A stretch of DNA of 64,000 bases from Berkiella sp964594635 (GCA_964594635.1 CAZQMV010000001.1:248001-312000), one strand, 5' to 3'; shown: positions 1 to 8,963, numbered from the stretch's first letter. Translations and numbers: made by a program. Notes: generated from the letters alone by a model not told the origin.

Positions 1-1
1 A

Positions 2-460
2 TTACAAATGCCTTTAGACAAACAAGGTCGGGTGCTTGTAAAACCCGATCTTAGCATTCCAGACTATCCGCATATTTTTGTGATTGGTGATGCAAGTGCT
101 TGTGTAGATCCAAAAGAAAAGTATTTACCCGCCATTGCACCGGTCGCAACTCAACAAGGGCGATATGTGGGAAAGACCATTAAAAAAATACTAAAAGGCA
201 CTCCTCATAAACCGTTTCGATACTGGGATAAAGGCATGATGGCGGCTGTTGGTCGTTACGATGCTTTAGTATTATCAGGGCCATTAAAAGGAAGCGGATT
301 CTTTGCTTGGATGATGTGGAGTTTTGTCCATATTTACTTTTTGATCGGTTTTCGTACAAAATTCATTGTTTTTTTTCAGTGGGTACTTTATTTTTTCAAA
401 GGCCAACGAAATATCCGTTTAATTCTAAAACCATTTACATTTTTAAATAAAAATAAGTGA
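2..460 (+). CDS. ndh: NADH dehydrogenase, type II (NDH-2), C-terminal part
   Basis: This is the C-terminal part of a flavin-dependent, non-proton-pumping NADH:quinone oxidoreductase. The reading frame is open to the left edge, so the N-terminal FAD and NADH Rossmann halves lie outside the window. The segment HIFVIGDAS is the second FAD-contacting motif of the pyridine nucleotide-disulfide oxidoreductase fold. It is followed by the region with PVATQQGRYVGK and by MMAAVGRYDAL, both typical of NDH-2. The tail FFAWMMWSFVHIYFLIGF and the aromatic residues after it match the amphipathic membrane-binding C-terminus of this family. The enzyme would feed electrons from cytosolic NADH into the quinone pool at the inner membrane. 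The next gene starts 8 bases downstream and may be cotranscribed. The family assignment is firm; the true start cannot be seen. Confidence 0.9.
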   Translation, partial: LQMPLDKQGRVLVKPDLSIPDYPHIFVIGDASACVDPKEKYLPAIAPVATQQGRYVGKTIKKILKGTPHKPFRYWDKGMMAAVGRYDALVLSGPLKGSGFFAWMMWSFVHIYFLIGFRTKFIVFFQWVLYFFKGQRNIRLILKPFTFLNKNK

Positions 461-467
461 AGCATTT

Positions 468-1115
468 ATGAAAGGTCGAATTATCTTGTCTTTAATTTGT
501 GCATTTTTTTGTTTTAATGCGCTTGCTTTACAAGAGCGGCATTTAATTGTTCTTCGCCATGGTGAAAGTGAAGATATGTTAACGCATTCATGTAATTCAA
601 ACCCTCATCATTCAAAATATAAGCCTTCCTTATTAACCGATCAGGGACGCTTGCAAGTCAAAAAGTCTGCTGAACAAATGCTGAACTATGGTTTTGATAA
701 TCGCAGTATTACTGCCGTGTATGTTTCAACGTTGCCAAGAGCAATTGAGACAGCCAATATCCTGGCTCAAATTGGCTTGTTTACGCATGATAAAATTCAG
801 TTAGAAGAAAGATTGAATGAAATTAAAGCAGGCGACACAGAAGGGCAACCGCAATCAGAGTTTATTAGAGATACTTGGTGGGTTGGCGAGCAAGAAGCTG
901 CGAAACACCATGGAGAGAGCAGTGAAGCGCTGCGCAAGCGGGTATTAACGGTTTATGACGACATTGAAAAGAAGCATCCCAATGGTCATGTGGTGTTAAT
1001 TACGCACGGCATGCCTTCGGCAGAATTAATCAATAGTTTAACTAAGATCAAAGTGAAATTAGAGCCGGCTCAGGTTTATTTGATCCCATTGGCGAATAGG
1101 AATGAATTAACCTAA
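468..1115 (+). CDS. periplasmic histidine phosphatase family protein
   Basis: This 215-residue protein belongs to the histidine phosphatase (phosphoglycerate mutase-like) superfamily. Residues 1-20 form a signal peptide ending in FNALA, so it should act in the periplasm. The catalytic motif LRHGESED places the phospho-accepting histidine at residue 31. TLPRAIETA supplies the second arginine, and the late ITHGMPSAEL supplies the second catalytic histidine. Exported members of this family include the Ais/Pmu-type phosphatases linked to lipopolysaccharide or aminoarabinose metabolism, but nothing here fixes the substrate. It follows the NDH-2 gene by 8 bases. The fold and export are clear from sequence; the role is not. 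Confidence 0.8.
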   Translation: MKGRIILSLICAFFCFNALALQERHLIVLRHGESEDMLTHSCNSNPHHSKYKPSLLTDQGRLQVKKSAEQMLNYGFDNRSITAVYVSTLPRAIETANILAQIGLFTHDKIQLEERLNEIKAGDTEGQPQSEFIRDTWWVGEQEAAKHHGESSEALRKRVLTVYDDIEKKHPNGHVVLITHGMPSAELINSLTKIKVKLEPAQVYLIPLANRNELT

Positions 1116-1196
1116 TCTAATCTAATCTAATTTATTTCTCGTTGGCGAGATCTTGTACCCTCTCCCGCTACGCGGGGGAGGGCTAGGGAGGGGGGA
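1112..1196. repeat. short tandem repeat and REP-like palindrome
   Basis: The pentamer CTAAT is repeated four times at about 1113-1132. It is followed at 1158-1182 by a GC-rich hairpin with arms CCCTCTCCCGC and GCGGGGGAGGG around a short TAC loop. The hairpin has the same sequence as those near 6.7 kb and 10.8 kb, so it is a dispersed REP-like element. It could also act as a transcription end. Confidence 0.7.
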
Positions 1197-1270
1197 ACTT
1201 TAACCAGTAGATATCCCATCTTCATTATTGATAATCTGATCTTACCCTTACTCTAATAACGGCAAAGCAT

Positions 1271-1687
1271 ATGTTGTTAAAAATAATAGAGGAATCAGGC
1301 AAGATTATCATTGTCGCAGGTGTTTCAACTTTATTTGGTGTGATAGGTGGCATTGGTTATCTCATCAAAAGTGGCTTTTCTTGTGCAATGGATCACTTCG
1401 ATCCGGGTGTTAGCATTGATTTCTCAAAAATTAACTACACAGAAGCGATTCAATTTTTTTTCAACCGTAACGGTACGCTTTCAATACCCATTAATATTCA
1501 TTCATCCGTAGATGCAGCATCATGTGCAACGCCAGTAATTGTAGGAGCGGCAATTGGTGTGGGCACTGGCGGTCTGTTTCTTGCAGCGCACTATAGTAGA
1601 AGATGTCGAGATCAACAGTTAGCCAAGCGCAATCAGATCCATGATTTTACTGAAGATTCACCGAGGCAAGGTTTGCTTCCTGTATAG
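1271..1687 (+). CDS. small membrane protein, unknown
   Basis: This 138-residue protein matches no family I recognise. It has two hydrophobic stretches. One lies near residues 12-32 (IIIVAGVSTLFGVIGGIGYL) and the other near residues 86-107 (ATPVIVGAAIGVGTGGLFLA), with a polar loop of about 50 residues between them. A charged tail of about 30 residues is rich in Arg, Gln and Asp. Both hydrophobic segments are glycine-rich, as in proteins that pack tightly or insert as hairpins. The ribosome-binding site is weak. It stands alone between a REP-like element and the acyl-AMP ligase gene, so the context gives no hint of function. It is probably a real gene because the frame is open across its whole length and no better frame competes. 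Confidence 0.5.
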   Translation: MLLKIIEESGKIIIVAGVSTLFGVIGGIGYLIKSGFSCAMDHFDPGVSIDFSKINYTEAIQFFFNRNGTLSIPINIHSSVDAASCATPVIVGAAIGVGTGGLFLAAHYSRRCRDQQLAKRNQIHDFTEDSPRQGLLPV

Positions 1688-1737
1688 CCAGTGACGTGCG
1701 TCCAATTCATTTAATGATACAATCGGTTTTTAATCGC

Positions 1738-1766
1738 TTGAGATAAGTTTGAATATAAACTTAGAT
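1738..1766 (+). promoter_or_regulatory. candidate promoter for the acyl-AMP ligase operon
   Basis: A TTGAGA box and a TTAGAT box are 17 bases apart, about 30 bases before the ATG at 1798. Only the sequence match supports this. Confidence 0.35.
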
Positions 1767-1797
1767 TGTATTGTCAAATGATTTTGTAGGGACAGCA

Positions 1798-4599
1798 ATG
1801 ACTGATAAAGAGCAAACAGAGATTGGTGCTGTTGAAGCGCAGCTGATTGACATGACCGAAAGTTTTTTAAAAGAACTGGGTCGAGAAAGAGCACAACGAG
1901 CACTCAACAAAGATGCTTCGTTGCAGAAAGATTTAACCATCGACAGTTTGGGGAAAGTAGAACTCTTCCATCGAATTGAAGCCTTTTATGAAGTTGAATT
2001 ATCTGAAAGCGTGATGATCCAGGCAGATTCACTCACTGAATTAGCCCAAGCAATCATTGATGCTAAATCCAATAAAGGTCAAACGAAACCCAAAGCCTTT
2101 GTTGCTAAAGAGCAAGAAACGCATTTTGATCCTTTACAAGCAAAAACCCTTGTTGAAGTCTTATTGAAACGCGCAGCAAAAGAACCTAATCGCGTGCATA
2201 TTTTTTTACAAGATGATGCAGGTAATGAACAGCCCATTACTTATGGCAAATTACTTGAAAATGCTAAAAAAGTCGCACATGGCCTGCAATCTTGGGATAT
2301 AGAAGTCGGTGAAACAATCGCGATAATGCTGCCAACTTCTGAAGATTTCTTCTATACTTTTTTTGGGATCTTGCTCATTGGTGCAATCCCTGTGCCCATT
2401 TATCCTCCCTTTCGTCCCGATAGAATTGAAGAATACGCCATGCGGGCGGCTAATATTTTAAAAAATGCTGAAGTGCGCTTATTAATCACCTTTCAAAAAG
2501 CGGAACGATTAAGCGACTTGCTTAAAGTGTTTATTAGTAGTTTAAAAGCTGTGATAACGGTGGATTCGTTAACGAAAAATGAGGGAGATTTTAAGCCTGT
2601 GCATGTTAATGAAAACATGCCAGGATTAATTCAATATACCTCGGGTAGCACGAGTTTACCCAAAGGTGTTTTATTAACGCATCAAAATCTTTTAGCGAAT
2701 ATTCGTGCGATTGGCCAAGGGATCAATTTAACTTCATCTGATGTTGCCGTGAGTTGGTTACCGCTTTATCACGATATGGGGTTAATTGGATCTTGGCTAA
2801 CCAGTTTCTATCATGCCAACCCAGTCGTTATTATGTCGCCGCTGTCGTTTTTAAGTCGACCAGAACGTTGGTTATGGACCATCCATTATCACCGTGCAAC
2901 CGTCACGGGTGCACCCAATTTTGCGTATGAACTCTGTGTACGGCGTATATCAGATAAAGCCTTAGAGGGATTAGATTTAAGTACTTGGCGAGTAACATTC
3001 AATGGTGCCGAAGCCGTTAATCCAAGAACATTGGAAAGCTTCATTAAGCGTTTTGAACCTTATGGCTTTAAAGATACTACCATGTATCCTGTTTATGGAT
3101 TAGCAGAAACCTGCGTCGCGTTGACTTTCCCGCCACTGAATCGACCACCTAAGATTGACAGCATCGATAGAACCATCTTTCAAACCCAACAAAGAGCCGT
3201 TCCTACAACGCAAACGGGTCAAAATATGTTGCAAATCGTCTGTTGTGGTAAACCACTCCCTTTGCATGAAATTAAAATTGTTGATGAAAATTTAATGGAA
3301 TTGCCGGAACGTCGAGTTGGGGATCTGCACTTTAGAGGCCCCTCAATGATGCAAGGCTATCATAATCAAGTCGAAGCAACCAAAGCGATATGGTTTGACG
3401 GTTGGTGGAACTCCGGTGATTTAGCGTATCTTGCTGATGGTGAAGTCTATATTACCGGTCGTAAAAAAGATGTGATTATTAAGGCGGGTCGTAATCTCTA
3501 TCCAGACGAGATTGAAGAAGCGACAGGTCAAGTCAATGGTGTGCGTAAAGGCTGTGTGGTGGCCTTTGGTGTCACGGATGCTGAGTGGGGCACTGAAAAG
3601 TTGGTCATTGTGGCTGAAACGAAAGAAGACTCTAGCATTTTGCACAAAAAAATTATTGCAGAAATTACTGAAAAAGTGAATGTGGTATTAGGTATATTAC
3701 CAGACGAAGTATTGTTGGTGACGCCTAAAACGATTGGTAAAACATCTAGTGGGAAGTTACAACGTGCTGCTTGTAAACAAGCTTATTTGGAGAAAAAACT
3801 GCAAAAAGCTCATTTACCCGTTTCTGTGCAGGTGGCTAAGATCTATGCGAAGAGCTTAGGTGCTAAATTGAACAATGGCATTAAGTTAACCCTCAAGTCC
3901 ATTTACAGCGTCTATGTTGGAGCACTGCTTGCGATAAGTGCATTGAGTCTTTGGACATTTAGCTTATTCCTAAAGCCCAAATTCTTTTCCTATATTTGCA
4001 AAAAATGGGCCCAAATCGGTTTAACCTTGATAGGTTGTCCTATCAAAGTGACAGGTAAAGAGCACCTTAAAGAGGTAGGCACTTGTGTGTATATTGCTAA
4101 CCATGCAAGTTATATCGATGCTGTGGTGTTATTAGCGCTGTTACCACCAGGGGTTTCTTTTGTTGCCAAAAAGGAATTGCTGAAGGTTCCCCTTTTACGA
4201 AACATCATGAAAAAATTGAATTACATTACGGTTAATCGTATGGATTTTTCGAGCAACTTAACAGAATCCACTGAAATAGAAGAAAGGTTAAGACAAGGGA
4301 AATCGGTTGCTTTATTTCCTGAGGGGGGTTTTAGCTATGCTACCGGTTTGCGTCCTTTTAAAATGGGGGCTTTCAAAGTGGCGGTCGAATCTCATACACC
4401 TATTTGTCCTATCGCTTTAGAAGGGACACGTCATGTCATGAGAGGGGATAATCCCTTGTTAACGCCGCAGCGCATTAACGTCGTGGTGGGTGAACGGCTC
4501 TATCCAGCCTCACAAGATTGGCAAGAAGTCATGCGCTTGCATACCAGTAGCAGGCAAGTGATTGCAGATAATTGCGGAGAACCTGCCATTGACTATTAA
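1798..4599 (+). CDS. ACP / acyl-AMP ligase / PlsC acyltransferase fusion
   Basis: This 933-residue protein joins three lipid modules. Residues 1-85 are an acyl carrier protein; DSLG carries the phosphopantetheine serine at about residue 50. Residues 120-680 are an AMP-forming ligase of the fatty acyl-AMP ligase type, with the P-loop YTSGSTSLPKG near residue 280 and the hinge region around GRKKDVIIKAGRN. A hydrophobic segment near 700-725 leads into a 1-acylglycerol-3-phosphate acyltransferase domain, with NHASYID near 768 and FPEGG near 840. The enzyme could activate a fatty acid, load it on its own carrier domain and pass it to a lysophospholipid at the membrane. The ATG at 1798 is preferred over a TTG at 1771 because AGGGA lies 5 bases before it. 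It overlaps the PP2C gene by 11 bases. Confidence 0.88.
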   Translation: MTDKEQTEIGAVEAQLIDMTESFLKELGRERAQRALNKDASLQKDLTIDSLGKVELFHRIEAFYEVELSESVMIQADSLTELAQAIIDAKSNKGQTKPKAFVAKEQETHFDPLQAKTLVEVLLKRAAKEPNRVHIFLQDDAGNEQPITYGKLLENAKKVAHGLQSWDIEVGETIAIMLPTSEDFFYTFFGILLIGAIPVPIYPPFRPDRIEEYAMRAANILKNAEVRLLITFQKAERLSDLLKVFISSLKAVITVDSLTKNEGDFKPVHVNENMPGLIQYTSGSTSLPKGVLLTHQNLLANIRAIGQGINLTSSDVAVSWLPLYHDMGLIGSWLTSFYHANPVVIMSPLSFLSRPERWLWTIHYHRATVTGAPNFAYELCVRRISDKALEGLDLSTWRVTFNGAEAVNPRTLESFIKRFEPYGFKDTTMYPVYGLAETCVALTFPPLNRPPKIDSIDRTIFQTQQRAVPTTQTGQNMLQIVCCGKPLPLHEIKIVDENLMELPERRVGDLHFRGPSMMQGYHNQVEATKAIWFDGWWNSGDLAYLADGEVYITGRKKDVIIKAGRNLYPDEIEEATGQVNGVRKGCVVAFGVTDAEWGTEKLVIVAETKEDSSILHKKIIAEITEKVNVVLGILPDEVLLVTPKTIGKTSSGKLQRAACKQAYLEKKLQKAHLPVSVQVAKIYAKSLGAKLNNGIKLTLKSIYSVYVGALLAISALSLWTFSLFLKPKFFSYICKKWAQIGLTLIGCPIKVTGKEHLKEVGTCVYIANHASYIDAVVLLALLPPGVSFVAKKELLKVPLLRNIMKKLNYITVNRMDFSSNLTESTEIEERLRQGKSVALFPEGGFSYATGLRPFKMGAFKVAVESHTPICPIALEGTRHVMRGDNPLLTPQRINVVVGERLYPASQDWQEVMRLHTSSRQVIADNCGEPAIDY

Positions 4600-5329
4600 A
4601 ATCGGTTTCTTTGAAGCAAATGATATTGGCAAAAGAAGTTATAACCAGGACGACTTTGCCCATGTGATCACCGATCAGTTTGCCTGTTTTGTCGTTGCAG
4701 ATGGCTTAGGCGGGCATCAACATGGTGAGATTGCTTCAAAGGGGCTGTGTGAGGCATTAATCAAAGAAGCGCCAAATTGTAGTGCTGAGATTTATAGAAG
4801 TCAGCTTAAAGGTTTACAATCTTTTCTTAGGCAATCTTACGAACAAATGCGGCAAGCTATTTTGGCTGAATATGGTCCTATCGACACTCATACGACGTTT
4901 GTTTTGGCTTGGCTGGATGATTCGCAGCTCTTAACAGCGCATGTGGGAGATTCCAGGCTTTATCGGATCAATAAAGAGCAAGTATTATGGCGCACTGCTG
5001 ATCACACCCAAGTTCAAACCTTATTCATGCAAGGTAAAGTGAAAGAGAATGATATGGGCAAACATCCTTTACAGAACCAGCTATCAAGAACAGTGAACCT
5101 TCAGGATCCGCCGGATATTGAGATTGAAGCTCATCCACCGCTCTTGTCTTCTGAAACGCTCATTCTTTGTACGGATGGTTTCTGGGCTGATACCCCTTTA
5201 AATGAAATGGTGAAGTTAGCAAATAGCCCAGATTATCCTTTGGTATTTCAAGCACATATCAGGGAACTGGCGCAACATCCTTTTGCAGATAACATCACAG
5301 CACAGGTTATTAAATCAACTAAGTTATAA
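4589..5329 (+). CDS. PP2C-family serine/threonine phosphatase
   Basis: This protein of about 247 residues is a metal-dependent protein phosphatase of the PPM/PP2C family, with no membrane segment. It shows the family motifs in order: KRSYNQDDF near the N-terminus, VVADGLGGHQHGE (first metal-binding aspartate), AHVGDSRLYRI, LCTDGFWAD and the closing DNITAQVI. These supply the aspartates that hold the two catalytic metal ions. The start is taken as TTG at 4589, with GGAGA 8 bases upstream; this lies inside the end of the previous gene, so translation is probably coupled. An upstream TTG at 4562 is possible but has no ribosome-binding site. Coupling to a lipid-modifying fusion enzyme is unusual and suggests a shared task. 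No partner kinase is visible in the window. Confidence 0.85.
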   Translation: MTIKIGFFEANDIGKRSYNQDDFAHVITDQFACFVVADGLGGHQHGEIASKGLCEALIKEAPNCSAEIYRSQLKGLQSFLRQSYEQMRQAILAEYGPIDTHTTFVLAWLDDSQLLTAHVGDSRLYRINKEQVLWRTADHTQVQTLFMQGKVKENDMGKHPLQNQLSRTVNLQDPPDIEIEAHPPLLSSETLILCTDGFWADTPLNEMVKLANSPDYPLVFQAHIRELAQHPFADNITAQVIKSTKL

Positions 5330-5334
5330 AGGAA

Positions 5335-5357
5335 TCACTTTTCAAGTGAGTTTTCTT
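5335..5357 (+). terminator. candidate intrinsic terminator
   Basis: A 6-bp stem, TCACTT with AAGTGA around a 3-base loop, is followed by GTTTTCTT just after the PP2C stop codon. The stem is short, so it would be a weak terminator. Confidence 0.45.
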
Positions 5358-5396
5358 CCTGTAAATTGAGTGTGTTTTTTAAGATGAGAGTTTATC

Positions 5397-6638
5397 ATGC
5401 TGCTAGCACCAACACCCAAAGCTTCTGCGTCTACATCTACATCAGCTTCTTTTATACCAGTTGATGAAACTGAACGGTTTAGTCTCACTCAAGTAAACAA
5501 TATGCTGTTGCTAGTAGATCGTTTCATGGATCCTAAAGAGCGACTTTTGCATAAAGTTGGTTGTAAAGAATCTACGGTTACATACTTTCTGAAAAAAATG
5601 CAACTTTATCTTAAATCTGATTTACATCTATTCGATGCTGTTTCTGCACGCGCGGAGGCTGTTCTTGCCAAGATCGATAATTCTGAAAACTTAAAGTGTG
5701 AAATGAATCATGTTTGGGCGCGCTTGATGAAGCATGTTTTCATGAATGGTAATGTATTAAAAATGAATGATATGCGAGTCATTGCAGCTCGAACACTTTT
5801 TGTTCAAGGTTTAAAGAGGCTCTTATCAGCCGCTCTCGAAGAAAGTGTTAATCCCACTACAAAAAAGGTGGTGGTTAATTTTAATAACCTAGATCGTGCA
5901 GCCATTCAAATGTTAGTGTCTGAATTTTTAGGACAATTACTCAAAACGGGGTTTTCACCCACAGTTAAAGCTATTCATAATTTTATGTATCTTGCGAAGA
6001 AAGTTGCTAAAACACCAGAAAGTCGTATGTTAATTGAGCAAATTGCGGTAACCATTGCACCTTGTTTACTCAATGCCCTTCATTTGAATAATGTATTATG
6101 TCCGTTACATCCCAAAGCGGATGTATTGCTAGAAATGAGCAAAGAGAATCGATTTTTAACTTTAGTTATCAATATATTATTAAATAGTAATCGATTTGAT
6201 GTAGTTTTTGATCCTGCTATATATGCAGAATATCATCAAGTTGCTTTTGATTCTGTGTATTCAACTTTAATGCCGGTTTTGACTGATCCCAATCGTATAG
6301 GTGAATTAGTTAATCTTGACAAACATTTGAAAAAATTATGTAAAGTCACATCAGAGTATACCTCAGAAGGTTTAAAAGCAGCGCTTAGCACAAAAGAAGA
6401 TGAACCCTTAAAAACGGTGAATTTATTAATGGGAAAAATGACGATCGACTCAAGACCTAGTCGCAATTTGCGTGAAGAATTGCTCGACCAACAAATAACT
6501 CCTGTTTTGTTCAGTCAATCACTAGCCAGTCCGTTATTGTCATCATCTTCGGCACCACCACCACTCGTGCGAGCATCTGAGACGGCATCTCCTGATGAAC
6601 GCGTAAGTTCTGAGCTAAAAATGCCAAGCTCGATTTAA
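5397..6638 (+). CDS. unknown protein with a RhoGAP-like pattern, candidate effector
   Basis: This 413-residue soluble protein has no signal peptide or membrane segment. Both ends are low complexity: residues 8-18 are Ser/Thr/Ala-rich, and residues 370-413 are Ser/Pro-rich. The folded middle (about 45-270) resembles a RhoGAP domain in its motif order. ERLLHKVGCKEST fits the usual E-G-x-F-R-x-S-G turn, with His52 where the arginine finger would be. RMLIEQIAVTIAPCLLNAL fits the late N-x-M-x-x-x-N-L-A-x-x-F-x-P-x-L-L helix, and a further helix near NRFLTLVINILL follows. This comparison was made by eye and is inference. If right, it is a degenerate or inactive GAP fold of the kind used by host-directed effectors. 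A weak terminator separates it from the PP2C gene upstream. Confidence 0.5.
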   Translation: MLLAPTPKASASTSTSASFIPVDETERFSLTQVNNMLLLVDRFMDPKERLLHKVGCKESTVTYFLKKMQLYLKSDLHLFDAVSARAEAVLAKIDNSENLKCEMNHVWARLMKHVFMNGNVLKMNDMRVIAARTLFVQGLKRLLSAALEESVNPTTKKVVVNFNNLDRAAIQMLVSEFLGQLLKTGFSPTVKAIHNFMYLAKKVAKTPESRMLIEQIAVTIAPCLLNALHLNNVLCPLHPKADVLLEMSKENRFLTLVINILLNSNRFDVVFDPAIYAEYHQVAFDSVYSTLMPVLTDPNRIGELVNLDKHLKKLCKVTSEYTSEGLKAALSTKEDEPLKTVNLLMGKMTIDSRPSRNLREELLDQQITPVLFSQSLASPLLSSSSAPPPLVRASETASPDERVSSELKMPSSI

Positions 6639-6670
6639 GCAACAACACACCTTCGGACTTCGACTGGCCT

Positions 6671-6742
6671 CCCTCTCCCGAATACAGGAGAGGGTAAGAG
6701 TGGGATTTTGGATCTTTCCCCTCTCCCGCTTGCGGGGGAGGG
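6671..6742. repeat. pair of REP-like palindromes
   Basis: Two GC-rich hairpins lie in tandem. The first has arms CCCTCTCC and GGAGAGGG (6671-6694). The second has arms CCTCTCCCGC and GCGGGGGAGG (about 6718-6742). They sit between two convergent genes and match the elements near 1.16 kb and 10.8 kb. Confidence 0.75.
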
Positions 6743-6787
6743 AGACTTGTCGAAGCTCGAAGAGCAAGACAAGGCGGGTGGGGAGAG

Positions 6788-7930
6788 CTATTTGTTGAAA
6801 TAGCGTTTAACGCTCTCGCCGATAAAGCTCACTTGTTCATCACTTAAGTAAGGATGCATGGGCAAGCTGAGGACTTGTTGGCATAACCGTTCAGTGACGG
6901 CTAACTGCTTAGCAGCGCGAGGAAAATGCTGATAAGCTGGCTGTAAATGGAGAGGCTTGCGATAGTAAACGTTTGTAGGAACACCACACTCTTGCAAATG
7001 TTGCGTTAAATTATCTCGTTCGCCCTCAGGACACACCACGGTATAAAGCCCCCACGCATGAGTATAATCGGGGGGTACGCTAGGTAATTGCAGATTGTTA
7101 GGCAGTACTTGGCGATACAAATTGGCAATTTCTTCACGTCTTAATCGCTCTTTAGGAAAAATCGCCAGTTTCTCAAGCAAAATAGCCGCTTGCATAGTGT
7201 CTAAGCGGCTGTTCATTCCAACATGAATATGATCATAACGATGTTTACCACAGCCATGGTTACGTAATGATCGGATCACATTGGCAAGCTCTTTGTCGTT
7301 GGTAAAAACTGCTCCACCATCACCGTAGCCAGCAAGCGGTTTAGAAGGGAAAAAACTGGTCGTGCTCATGACCGATAAATTACCGACTTTCTTGTCTTCA
7401 ATTGCTCCACCAAAGCTTTGTGCAGAGTCAGCGATAACCCACAAATCATGTTTTTCTGCAATCTCATAGATTGCAGGATAATTCGCTGGCAAACCAAACA
7501 AATCAACCGCAATAATCCCTTTGGGGGTAAGCGTGCTATCAAGCGTTTCAATTGCTTGCAATAAACTTTGGGTGTCCATATTAAACGTGATCGGACAGAC
7601 ATCAATAAATATGGGCGTAGCATTGGATTGCGCAATCACTTCAGCACTAGATGCAAATGTAAACGAAGGAACAAAAACCGCGTCTCCTGGGCCCACATTT
7701 TTTGCCATTAACAGTAATTTTAAGGCATCTGTGCCATCGCTGCAGGTAATGGATTCCTCGGCACCGCAATATTCACTCAATTTTTCTTCAAGCTTGATAA
7801 CTTCTGGACCGAGAATATAGGCACCATGGAGAAGTACACGTTCAAGAACAGCTGGGATCTGGTTTTGCAATGCACGACGTTGCGCTTGTAGATCAATAAA
7901 TTCAATCTTGGAGAGTGTTTCTTTAAGCAT
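6788..7930 (-). CDS. DegT/DnrJ/EryC1 family sugar aminotransferase
   Basis: This 380-residue PLP-dependent aminotransferase belongs to the family that puts an amino group on nucleotide-linked keto sugars. The motif FFPSKPLAGYGDGG contains the lysine that forms the Schiff base with PLP. Other family marks are ITCSDGTDALKL (cofactor phosphate cup), DSAQSFGG (aspartate holding the PLP ring nitrogen) and the substrate-binding RNHG and MNSRLD segments. Its start overlaps the end of the upstream oxidoreductase gene by 8 bases, with GAAGGA as ribosome-binding site. An oxidoreductase plus aminotransferase pair makes 3-amino sugars, as WbpB and WbpE do in Pseudomonas O-antigen synthesis. The matching acetyltransferase is not nearby. 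The family is certain; the exact sugar is not. Confidence 0.9.
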   Translation of the reverse strand: MLKETLSKIEFIDLQAQRRALQNQIPAVLERVLLHGAYILGPEVIKLEEKLSEYCGAEESITCSDGTDALKLLLMAKNVGPGDAVFVPSFTFASSAEVIAQSNATPIFIDVCPITFNMDTQSLLQAIETLDSTLTPKGIIAVDLFGLPANYPAIYEIAEKHDLWVIADSAQSFGGAIEDKKVGNLSVMSTTSFFPSKPLAGYGDGGAVFTNDKELANVIRSLRNHGCGKHRYDHIHVGMNSRLDTMQAAILLEKLAIFPKERLRREEIANLYRQVLPNNLQLPSVPPDYTHAWGLYTVVCPEGERDNLTQHLQECGVPTNVYYRKPLHLQPAYQHFPRAAKQLAVTERLCQQVLSLPMHPYLSDEQVSFIGESVKRYFNK

Positions 7931-8963
7931 AAATTCCTTCAGGGATAGCTGTTCGTTGTTGCTTTTCTTTGATGGTAATCATTTGTTCAGTGGTAATAGA
8001 CTGCATGGCGGCACAAAGAACAGCTGTTACATTGTATGCTTCATTTGCCCCCGTGATAGGCTCACTATGCGTCAAAATAGCTCTTAGAAAATGTTCGCAT
8101 TCATTTCGCAGTGGTTCAGCAGGTAATAGAGGAATAGCGACTTTTTCAGCGACAAAGGGTTGTGGCAAGCCGTCAGTCCAGATCGTTGGGTAATTGAAGA
8201 GCGTTAACTTGTGTTCCCAAGGTTGGCAATCATCAAGCATTGCAATAGCCTTGGTGCCAGTAACGATGATCTTTTGTTCTTTCCAAGGATAAACCCAAGA
8301 CGAAATGACGCGTGCTTTTTTATTTTCTGCAAAGTGAAGATGAATCGTTGCTGTATCGACGGTAGTATGATTTAAGGGGTTTTCTTTCATTGCAAAAACT
8401 TTCGATGGTAATGCTTCCATCAAGCCTAAAATCATTGAAACATCGTGCGGAGCATAATCCCATAATACATTCTGTTCAGTTGGGAATTTTCCAAAATTGA
8501 ATCGTGTGGCATGAATAGCTTGAATATCGCCTAAAACGCCTTCATTTTTTAGGGCCTTTATTTTCAAATAACCCGGGTGATATTGCAAAAGATGCCCAAC
8601 CATCAATCGCCTATTTTTTTCATTGGCGAGTTGTTGTAACGCAACGACTTGTTCTGCATGGTGCGTAACAGGCTTTTCAATAAAGACATGCTTATTCGCC
8701 AGTAATGCCTGCTTGGCAAGTTCAAAGTGGGTAACTGAAGGCGTTGCAATAATGATTGCATCAATATCGGATGCTAAGAGTTCTTCAAAATGGCTACCAA
8801 CGATACCAAGCGTTTTTTCATAATGCGCTACTTTGTGGAGATCAGAATCACAAACGGCACGCAATGCGCCAAGCTCATGATAAACACGGATCAGGTTTTT
8901 GCCCCAGTTCCCACAACCCACTACGGCAACCCGAACATCTGAATAATTGTATTTAACTGACAA
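7923..8963 (-). CDS. Gfo/Idh/MocA family nucleotide-sugar dehydrogenase
   Basis: This 346-residue NAD(P)-dependent oxidoreductase has an N-terminal Rossmann fold, with the glycine motif VAVVGCGNWGKN at about residues 12-23. The catalytic-lysine motif EKPVTH lies near residue 96, followed by the C-terminal alpha/beta substrate domain typical of the family. With the downstream DegT-type aminotransferase it resembles the WbpB/WbpE pair that oxidises and aminates a UDP-sugar at C3 for surface polysaccharide. The start is TTG at 8963, with TAAGG 6 bases before it; no in-frame ATG exists before the Rossmann motif. Family placement is firm and the pathway is inferred from the gene pair. Confidence 0.88.
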   Translation of the reverse strand: MSVKYNYSDVRVAVVGCGNWGKNLIRVYHELGALRAVCDSDLHKVAHYEKTLGIVGSHFEELLASDIDAIIIATPSVTHFELAKQALLANKHVFIEKPVTHHAEQVVALQQLANEKNRRLMVGHLLQYHPGYLKIKALKNEGVLGDIQAIHATRFNFGKFPTEQNVLWDYAPHDVSMILGLMEALPSKVFAMKENPLNHTTVDTATIHLHFAENKKARVISSWVYPWKEQKIIVTGTKAIAMLDDCQPWEHKLTLFNYPTIWTDGLPQPFVAEKVAIPLLPAEPLRNECEHFLRAILTHSEPITGANEAYNVTAVLCAAMQSITTEQMITIKEKQQRTAIPEGIYA

